This document shows, one piece after another, positions 32,725-39,172 of a stretch of DNA of 53,389 nt. The translations under genes and the position numbers were made by a program. Source of the stretch: Pseudomonadota bacterium (lineage in GTDB: Bacteria > Pseudomonadota > Gammaproteobacteria > Xanthomonadales > Xanthomonadaceae); the NCBI GenBank assembly GCA_023386795.1, contig JAEWJB010000167.1, forward strand, positions 1 through 53,389. The letters are read 5' to 3'. Every line of letters begins with the position of its first letter. The stretch's first letter is position 1. The notes beneath the pieces were generated by a model. It made no database searches. It was given only the letters and a program-made list of their open reading frames with translations, and was not told where the DNA came from.

Positions 32725-33888
32725 ATGCACGTGCCGTCGTTGAATTTCGACCTGGGCGAGGATATCGACCTGCTGCGCGAGAGCGTCGCGGCTTTTGCCG
32801 CGCGCGAGATCGCGCCGATCGCCGCCCAGGTCGACCATGACAACACCTACCCGGCCCCGTTGTGGCGACGGCTCGGCGAACAGGGTCTGCTTGGCCTGAC
32901 CGTCGAGGAAGAGTATGGCGGCAGCGGGATGGGATATCTCGCCCATGTCGTGGCGATGGAGGAGATCTCCCGCGCCTCGGGTGCCATCGGGCTGTCGTAT
33001 GGCGCCCATTCCAACCTGTGCGTCAACCAGCTGCGCAAGAACGGCAGCCCGGCGCAGAAGGACAAGTACCTGCCCAGGTTGTGCAGCGGCGAGCACGTCG
33101 GCGCACTGGCGATGAGCGAACCCGGCGCTGGTTCCGACGTGGTATCGATGAAGCTGCGCGCCGAACGCAAGGGCGACCACTTCGTTCTCAACGGCAACAA
33201 GATGTGGATCACCAACGGCCCGGATGCCGACGTGCTGGTGGTCTATGCGAAGACCGATCCGGAAGCCGGTGCGCGCGGCATCACCGCCTTTCTCATCGAG
33301 AAGGGCATGGCGGGCTTCTCCACGGCGCAGAAGCTGGACAAGCTCGGCATGCGGGGCTCCAACACCTGCGAGCTGGTGTTCGACGATTGCGCCGTCCCGG
33401 CGGAGAACGTGCTCGGACAGGTCGGGGGCGGCGTACGCGTGCTGATGTCCGGCCTGGATTATGAGCGGGTGGTCCTTTCCGGCGGCCCACTGGGCCTGAT
33501 GTCCGCCGCGATGGACGTGGTGATGCCGTACGTGCACGAGCGCCGCCAGTTTGGCGAGCCGATCGGCAGCTTCCAGCTCATCCAGGCCAAGATCGCGGAC
33601 ATGTATGTCGGTCTCAACGCCTGCCGGGCCTATGTGTACGCCGTGGCCCGCGCCTGCGACCAAGGCCGCACCACGCGACAGGATGCCGCCGGCGCCATCC
33701 TGTACGCGGCGGAGAAGGCCACGTGGTTGACCGGGCAGGCCATCCAGATACTGGGCGGCAACGGGTATGTCAACGAATACCCGACCGGCCGGTTGTGGCG
33801 CGATGCAAAGTTGTACGAGATTGGTGCGGGTACCTCAGAGATCCGCCGCATGTTGATCGGACGCGAGCTGTTCGAGAAGACGCGCTGA
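32725..33888 (+). CDS. liuA: Isovaleryl-CoA dehydrogenase
   Basis: A 387-residue FAD acyl-CoA dehydrogenase that oxidises isovaleryl-CoA to 3-methylcrotonyl-CoA in leucine breakdown. The catalytic base is E247 in 'SGLDYERVVLSGGPLG', the position special to isovaleryl-CoA dehydrogenase; the site used by most other acyl-CoA dehydrogenases reads 'YEIGAGTSEIRR', with no Glu at the usual place. The FAD signatures 'ALAMSEPGAGSDVVSMK' and 'QILGGNGYVNEYPTGRLWRD' are present. It starts the liu unit, 33 bases before the carboxylase beta gene. Confidence 0.95.
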   Translation: MHVPSLNFDLGEDIDLLRESVAAFAAREIAPIAAQVDHDNTYPAPLWRRLGEQGLLGLTVEEEYGGSGMGYLAHVVAMEEISRASGAIGLSYGAHSNLCVNQLRKNGSPAQKDKYLPRLCSGEHVGALAMSEPGAGSDVVSMKLRAERKGDHFVLNGNKMWITNGPDADVLVVYAKTDPEAGARGITAFLIEKGMAGFSTAQKLDKLGMRGSNTCELVFDDCAVPAENVLGQVGGGVRVLMSGLDYERVVLSGGPLGLMSAAMDVVMPYVHERRQFGEPIGSFQLIQAKIADMYVGLNACRAYVYAVARACDQGRTTRQDAAGAILYAAEKATWLTGQAIQILGGNGYVNEYPTGRLWRDAKLYEIGAGTSEIRRMLIGRELFEKTR

Positions 33889-33921
33889 CGTCATGACGAC
33901 TGGGCCAACGCAAGGAACGAA

Positions 33922-35532
33922 ATGACTGTCCTGACCACCCAGCTGCAACCCGGCAGCGATACCTTCGAGGCGAACGCCGCGGCGCTGCGCGCGCAGGTGG
34001 ATGACCTGCGCGCCACCCTGGCGCGTACCGCCCTCGGTGGCAGCGAGACCGCGCGTGCCAAGCACGTCGCGCGCGGCAAGCTACTGGTGCGCGATCGCGT
34101 GGATGCACTGCTCGACCCGGGCAGTCCGTTCCTGGAAATCGCGCCGCTCGCCGCGCATGGCATGTATGGGGACGAGGTACCGTGTGCCGGCGTGGTGGCG
34201 GGCATCGGCCGGGTGAGCGGCGTGGAATGCGTGATCGTGGCCAATGACGCCACGGTCAAGGGCGGCACGTATTACCCCATCACCGTGAAGAAGCATCTTC
34301 GCGCGCAGGAAATCGCCCAGCAGAACCGCCTGCCATGCATCTACCTGGTCGACTCGGGCGGTGCGTTCCTCCCGATGCAGGACGAAGTATTCCCGGATCG
34401 CGACCATTTCGGGCGCATCTTCTTCAACCAGGCCAACCTATCGGCCCAAGGCATCGCGCAGATCGCCTGCGTGATGGGCTCATGCACGGCGGGCGGTGCG
34501 TACGTGCCGGCCATGAGCGACGAGACGGTGATCGTGCGCGAGCAGGGCACGATCTTCCTCGGCGGGCCACCCCTGGTGAAGGCGGCCACGGGCGAGGTGG
34601 TCAGCGCCGAAGCGCTGGGAGGCGCGGACGTGCACACACGCATTTCGGGCGTCGCCGATCATTTTGCGGACAACGACCTGCAGGCCCTGGCGCGCGTGCG
34701 CGCCATCGTCGCCCAGCTTAACTGGCGCAAGCCGACGCCTTCGCTGCTGCTGCAGGCGCCTGAAGCGCCCCTGTTCCCGGCGGAGGAGCTGTATGGCGTG
34801 ATTCCCGCCGACACCCGCAAGCCCTACGACGTGCGCGAGGTCATCGCGCGGATCGTGGATGGCTCACGCTTCGACGAATTCAAGCCGCGATACGGCAGCA
34901 CGTTGGTGACCGGCTTCGCTCACCTGCACGGCTATCCGGTGGGCATCATCGCCAACAACGGCATCCTGTTCTCCGAATCGGCCCTCAAGGGCGCGCACTT
35001 CATCGAGCTTTGCTGCCAGCGCGGCATTCCGCTGGTCTTCCTGCAGAACATCACCGGCTTCATGGTGGGCCGCAAGTACGAGCATGGCGGTATCGCCAAG
35101 GACGGGGCCAAGCTGGTGATGGCGGTGGCCTGCGCGAAGGTGCCGAAGTTCACCGTGGTCATCGGCGGTTCGTTTGGTGCCGGCAACTACGGCATGTGCG
35201 GGCGCGCATACTCGCCGAACTTCCTGTGGATGTGGCCGAACGCGCGCATCGGAGTGATGGGCGGCGAGCAGGCCGCCAGCGTGCTGGCCACCGTGCGCCG
35301 CGACGGCATCGAGGCCAAGGGCGGCCAGTGGCCCAGCGAGGAGGAGGAAGCCTTCAAGGCACCGATCCGCGCCCAGTTCGAGGCACAGGGCCATCCGTAC
35401 TACGCCAGCGCCCGCTTGTGGGACGACGGCGTGATCGATCCGGCCGACACCCGCCGTGTGCTCGGCCTGGCGCTTTCCGCCTCGCTCAACGCACCTGCCG
35501 AAGCCACCCGCTTCGGCGTCTTCCGCATGTGA
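33922..35532 (+). CDS. liuB: Methylcrotonoyl-CoA carboxylase, carboxyltransferase (beta) subunit
   Basis: A 536-residue crotonase-fold carboxyltransferase that moves the carboxyl group from biotin to 3-methylcrotonyl-CoA. Markers are 'KGGTYYPITVKKHLRAQEIA', 'IYLVDSGGAFLPMQDEVFPD', 'IACVMGSCTAGGAYVPAMSD', 'FLQNITGFMVGRKYEHGGIA', 'FGAGNYGMCGRAYSPNFLWM' and 'ARIGVMGGEQAASVLATV', which are typical of MccB rather than propionyl-CoA carboxylase. It is 18 bases upstream of the alpha subunit gene. Confidence 0.96.
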   Translation: MTVLTTQLQPGSDTFEANAAALRAQVDDLRATLARTALGGSETARAKHVARGKLLVRDRVDALLDPGSPFLEIAPLAAHGMYGDEVPCAGVVAGIGRVSGVECVIVANDATVKGGTYYPITVKKHLRAQEIAQQNRLPCIYLVDSGGAFLPMQDEVFPDRDHFGRIFFNQANLSAQGIAQIACVMGSCTAGGAYVPAMSDETVIVREQGTIFLGGPPLVKAATGEVVSAEALGGADVHTRISGVADHFADNDLQALARVRAIVAQLNWRKPTPSLLLQAPEAPLFPAEELYGVIPADTRKPYDVREVIARIVDGSRFDEFKPRYGSTLVTGFAHLHGYPVGIIANNGILFSESALKGAHFIELCCQRGIPLVFLQNITGFMVGRKYEHGGIAKDGAKLVMAVACAKVPKFTVVIGGSFGAGNYGMCGRAYSPNFLWMWPNARIGVMGGEQAASVLATVRRDGIEAKGGQWPSEEEEAFKAPIRAQFEAQGHPYYASARLWDDGVIDPADTRRVLGLALSASLNAPAEATRFGVFRM

Positions 35533-35550
35533 GCGGCCAGGAGACCTGAC

Positions 35551-37536
35551 ATGTTCGACAAGATCCTGATCGCCAATCGCGGCGAGATCGCCTGCCGCGT
35601 CATCGCTACCTGCCGCCGGCTGGGTATCGCCAGCGTAGCGGTGTATTCCGATGCCGATCGCGATGCCCGCCACGTACGCCTAGCCGATGAAGCGGTCCAT
35701 ATCGGCGGCGCGCCCGCGGCAGAGAGCTACCTGCGGGGCGATGCCTTGCTGGCCGCGGCGCGACAGACCGGGGCGCAGGCGATCCACCCCGGCTACGGCT
35801 TCCTGTCCGAGAATGCCGGCTTCGCCGAGGCTTGTGCAGCGGCCGGCATCGTCTTCATCGGGCCGCCGCCTGAAGCGATCCGCGCGATGGGCGACAAGAG
35901 CGCCGCGAAAGCGTTGATGCAAGCGGCGGGCGTGCCGCTGACGCCCGGCTACCATGGAGATCAGCAGGACGCGACGTTCCTGCGCGCGCAGGCGGATAGC
36001 ATCGGCTACCCGGTACTGATCAAGGCCAGTGCCGGCGGCGGCGGCAAGGGCATGCGGCGCGTGGATCGCAGCGAGGACTTCATCGCCGCGCTCGCCAGTT
36101 GCCAGCGCGAAGCGCAATCGGCATTCGGCAATGCCCACGTCCTGGTGGAAAAGTACGTCGAGCGGCCGCGGCATATCGAGATCCAGGTGTTCGCCGACCG
36201 CCTTGGCAACGTCGTCCACCTGTTCGAGCGCGACTGCTCCGTGCAACGACGCCACCAGAAAGTGCTGGAGGAAGCCCCTGCACCCGGCATGACCGCAGAG
36301 CGGCGCGCCGCGATGGGCCGGGCCGCCGTGGAAGCGGCACGCGCGGTGGGCTATGTGGGCGCAGGCACGGTGGAGTTCATCGCCGGCCCGCAGGGGGATT
36401 TCTATTTCATGGAGATGAACACCCGACTGCAGGTCGAGCATCCGGTGACGGAGTGCATCACCGGTACCGACCTGGTGGAGTGGCAGCTGCGCGTGGCCGA
36501 TGGCGAACCGCTGCCGAAGCGGCAGGAGGCGTTGGGCATCCACGGGCACGCCATCGAAGCGCGCCTGTATGCCGAGGACGCGGATCGCGGCTTCCTGCCC
36601 GCCATCGGCACGCTGCGCCGCCTTCGCCTGCCGGCGAGCGACGAGCATGTTCGCGTGGATGCTGGCGTTGAAGAGGGCGATGCCATCACGCCTTACTACG
36701 ATCCGATGATCGCCAAGCTCATCGTCTGGGATGTGGATCGCGATGCCGCACTGCGCCGGATGCGGACCGCGCTGGCACGGTGCGAGATCGCGGGTGTCAC
36801 CACCAACGTGGACTTCCTGGCAAGATTGGTGCGAACGGACTCGTTCTCCCATGCAAGGCTGGATACCGCGCTGATCGAGCGCGAACAGGTGGCATTGCAG
36901 CCAGCCGCGTCAATCGACAACACGCATTGGATGCTGGCAGCGCTCGCGGCACATGTACTGCGTCAAGCGCCTGCCTCGGCGTCGGCGGGAGCGGATCCGC
37001 ACTCCCCCTGGTCCCAGGAAGATGGCTGGCGTGTGGGCGAACGCGCCTGGTCATGGATCGAGCTTGAGCACCGTGCAGAGCGCAGGCGCGTGGCGCTGCG
37101 CACGGATGGCCACACGTGGGAGCTGGCGCTCGGCGAGCAGCAGGCGCGAGCGTCCTTGCAAAGCGGGCCGGACACCCTGCGGGTGGTCCTGGAAGGACGA
37201 CACTGGTCCCTGCGCGCCTGGCGCGATGGCAACCGCGTACACCTGTTCGGTTTGGACGGCGGGCAACCCTGGCTGATCCACGATGCCATCGCGGAGGCGG
37301 ATCAGCCGGCCGTGGAGGCCGGCGGCTTGATAGCGCCGATGCCGGGCCGCGTCATCGCCCTGCCAGTGAAACCCGGTGATCGGGTGGGCAGAGGAGCGAC
37401 GCTGGTGGTGCTGGAAGCGATGAAGATGGAGCACAGCCTCAATGCGCCGGCCGATGGCGTGCTCAAGGCCTATCGGGTGCGCGCAGGCGAGCTGGTCGGC
37501 GAGGGGACGGTGCTGGTCGATTTCGACAGCGACTGA
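35551..37536 (+). CDS. liuD: Methylcrotonoyl-CoA carboxylase, biotin carboxylase/biotin carrier (alpha) subunit
   Basis: A 661-residue biotin-dependent carboxylase subunit. Residues 1-445 are the biotin carboxylase domain ('FDKILIANRGEIACRVI', the glycine-rich loop 'KASAGGGGKGMRRV', 'HIEIQVFADRLGNVVHLFER', 'DCSVQRRHQKVLEEAPAP', 'FMEMNTRLQVEHPVTE'). A middle BT-type region follows, then a C-terminal biotin carrier domain with the biotinylated Lys at about 625 in 'LEAMKMEHSLNAP'. It completes the carboxylase with liuB. The usual neighbours liuC (methylglutaconyl-CoA hydratase) and liuE (HMG-CoA lyase) are absent here. Confidence 0.96.
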   Translation: MFDKILIANRGEIACRVIATCRRLGIASVAVYSDADRDARHVRLADEAVHIGGAPAAESYLRGDALLAAARQTGAQAIHPGYGFLSENAGFAEACAAAGIVFIGPPPEAIRAMGDKSAAKALMQAAGVPLTPGYHGDQQDATFLRAQADSIGYPVLIKASAGGGGKGMRRVDRSEDFIAALASCQREAQSAFGNAHVLVEKYVERPRHIEIQVFADRLGNVVHLFERDCSVQRRHQKVLEEAPAPGMTAERRAAMGRAAVEAARAVGYVGAGTVEFIAGPQGDFYFMEMNTRLQVEHPVTECITGTDLVEWQLRVADGEPLPKRQEALGIHGHAIEARLYAEDADRGFLPAIGTLRRLRLPASDEHVRVDAGVEEGDAITPYYDPMIAKLIVWDVDRDAALRRMRTALARCEIAGVTTNVDFLARLVRTDSFSHARLDTALIEREQVALQPAASIDNTHWMLAALAAHVLRQAPASASAGADPHSPWSQEDGWRVGERAWSWIELEHRAERRRVALRTDGHTWELALGEQQARASLQSGPDTLRVVLEGRHWSLRAWRDGNRVHLFGLDGGQPWLIHDAIAEADQPAVEAGGLIAPMPGRVIALPVKPGDRVGRGATLVVLEAMKMEHSLNAPADGVLKAYRVRAGELVGEGTVLVDFDSD

Positions 37537-37544
37537 AGCGCGGC

Positions 37545-38732
37545 CTAGGACCAGATCCGCGAACCCGGATCGAGTTCGGCGTTGATCATCACCTTGTCCC
37601 GCCAGCCGAAGCCGCACACCGCCAATGCGCCTTGCGTCAGCGGGTCCAGGCCAAACGCGCGCTCGATATGCTTTTCATTGATGGCCCCGGTGACGAAGGC
37701 GCCCAGCCCAAGGTCCGTAGCCGACAGGTAGATCGTCTGCGAGATGTGGCCGGCCTCCAGGGCCACCACGCGATAGCTTTTCGCGTGTTGCCGATACTTC
37801 CAGAAAGTGCGGTCGAACCTCGGCGCCAGAACCACCAGCACGTGCGCATCGCGGAACCAGTGCTGCTGGGCCACGCACTCCATCACGAACTCGCCCAGGT
37901 CTCCCTGCGGCGTCGTCATCGGTTCCAGTGCGTGCTCCTCCGACCGATAGTGGTATAGGCCACTGTCAATTCCTTCGACGTTCTGGATGACCAGGTAGGC
38001 CTCCATCGGATGAAGTCCTCCGCCGGAGGGAACGTTCTTCTTGAGGAATACCAGGTCTTCGGTGACCTGCATGCGCTCCTGTGCGGCAAGCGCGCGCTCC
38101 AGGACCTTGGAGAATTCCTTCAACGGCACCGGACGCGAAGCGTCGAAGTTGCGGCACGTGACGCGCCGTCGCATGAGCTCGTCGAATGCATTGCCGTCCA
38201 CGTCGGGCAGGCGCACCAGCCTGTCTTCCGTGCCACCCAGCCGACGCGCTTGAACGGGTGGCACGCCGAGTACACGTCGCATCTCCAGTGCAGTCTCGGT
38301 CCCCGACTCCTTCATGTTCTTTACCGCATCCACGCCATCCCACCGGGTGAAAGCGTGCATGACCGCGCCCAGCGGATGCCAATGGGCGCCGCGCAAACGC
38401 TCGTCACGCTCGCGATGCGCATCCGCCACGCCCGCCGCCTGCGCCAGCAGCAGGCCCTTGTCCAACAGCGTCTTCAAGACGTCGGCGGGCGCGTCCAGTT
38501 CTCCGGCGCGTACCCAGCAGGACGGACTGACCTGCCCCAGCAACTCGCGTTCGATGCCGTCGATTTCCACGGGCTCATCCAGATGCGGCGCCAAGGCCAT
38601 CCAGGTCACCTTCCGGTCCAGGCCATCTCCGCCAGCGGCCAATCGCATCAGGTCGAACTCAAGGGTTTCGCGCGGCTCCATGAGCAGGACTTCGCAACGG
38701 CGGATCAGCAGGTCGGCAACGGCTTGGTTCAT
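37545..38732 (-). CDS. SagB-type FMN dehydrogenase, putative peptide-maturation dehydrogenase
   Basis: A 395-residue protein. Residues 185-395 are a SagB/ThcOx nitroreductase domain: 'NVPSGGGLHPMEAYLVIQNV' (233-252), 'WKYRQHAKSYRVVALEAGHI' (311-330), 'SQTIYLSATDLGLGAFVTGA' (331-350) and 'AVCGFGW'. SagB-type enzymes use FMN to oxidise azolines to azoles in RiPP natural products. Residues 1-180 form a separate N-terminal domain that could recognise the peptide. The sequence fits the Xanthomonadaceae group I know as 'putative peptide maturation dehydrogenase' (TIGR04511-like; HMM to be confirmed). The gene diverges from the precursor gene across 128 bases. No YcaO cyclodehydratase is nearby, so the substrate bond is open. 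The start at MNQAVAD is preferred over a frame extended to 38768. Confidence 0.85.
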   Translation of the reverse strand: MNQAVADLLIRRCEVLLMEPRETLEFDLMRLAAGGDGLDRKVTWMALAPHLDEPVEIDGIERELLGQVSPSCWVRAGELDAPADVLKTLLDKGLLLAQAAGVADAHRERDERLRGAHWHPLGAVMHAFTRWDGVDAVKNMKESGTETALEMRRVLGVPPVQARRLGGTEDRLVRLPDVDGNAFDELMRRRVTCRNFDASRPVPLKEFSKVLERALAAQERMQVTEDLVFLKKNVPSGGGLHPMEAYLVIQNVEGIDSGLYHYRSEEHALEPMTTPQGDLGEFVMECVAQQHWFRDAHVLVVLAPRFDRTFWKYRQHAKSYRVVALEAGHISQTIYLSATDLGLGAFVTGAINEKHIERAFGLDPLTQGALAVCGFGWRDKVMINAELDPGSRIWS

Positions 38733-38810
38733 TGAATCGGAATCCTGGAATTCGTCTCGACGGCGCACTCGATTGCCAAGCCAGAGGCCAAGCAGATGTC
38801 AGACGAAAAC

Positions 38811-38855
38811 TATAAAGTAGGAGCGCCTGTTTCAGGCGTATCCATACAGGGGAAA
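38811..38855 (+). promoter_or_regulatory. Promoter element and 5' leader hairpin of the precursor gene
   Basis: TATAAA (38811-38816) is a good -10 candidate without a matching -35. It is followed by a perfect 6-bp hairpin with a TTT loop, CGCCTG-TTT-CAGGCG (38824-38838), and then by the purine-rich ribosome site CAGGGGAAAA, 5 bases before the precursor ATG. The hairpin would sit in the 5' leader and could protect the message or adjust translation. Confidence 0.4.
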
Positions 38856-38860
38856 ACACC

Positions 38861-39172
38861 ATGACGAGCTATGCGAAACTTCCGGCCGACATCACCGAGG
38901 CGCTGCTGGAGAAACTCTCGACCGATGACGCTTTCCGCGCGGCATTCACTGCCGACCCCTTGAGCGCGCTGAAAAGTCTTGGCTATACCCGCCAGGAAGG
39001 CGAGCCCGAGGATGTCAAGGATCCCTTCGATCTTTGCGACGTGAAGGAGCTGGCTTCAAAGGAAGCGATCGCCGCCGCGAAAGAACAGCTGAAGAAGGCG
39101 ATCATGGTGGGCACGTCCTACAACAGCCCGATCCTGGAAGCAGGAAACGTGGCCAGCCGTACTCTCAAGTAA
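38861..39172 (+). CDS. RiPP-like precursor peptide with NHLP-type leader (103 aa)
   Basis: A 103-residue small protein. Residues 8-41 ('ITEALLEKLSTDDAFRAAFT' then 'ADPLSALKSLG') fit the nitrile-hydratase-like leader peptide pattern L-x3-D-x2-F-R-x2-F-x2-D-P-x2-A-L-x3-G. An acidic linker (46-60) carries the only cysteine, C59, then come an amphipathic helix (61-81, 'KEAIAAAKEQLKKAI') and a tail of different composition from residue 83 ('VGTSYNSPILEAGNVASRTL' and a final Lys) with three Ser, two Thr, two Asn and a Tyr. There is no GG or GA cleavage site before the tail that I can assign with certainty. It resembles the 'putative modified peptide' group (TIGR04509-like), found beside a SagB-type dehydrogenase and a cyclase/TPR protein as here. 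The last 18 codons overlap the convergent cyclase gene. The mature product and its modification are unknown. Confidence 0.82.
   Translation: MTSYAKLPADITEALLEKLSTDDAFRAAFTADPLSALKSLGYTRQEGEPEDVKDPFDLCDVKELASKEAIAAAKEQLKKAIMVGTSYNSPILEAGNVASRTLK

Noticed and set aside
31456..33663. A 735-residue minus-strand frame across the PepSY, TetR and liuA genes
   Set aside because: It crosses three well-supported genes, and no family is visible in it.
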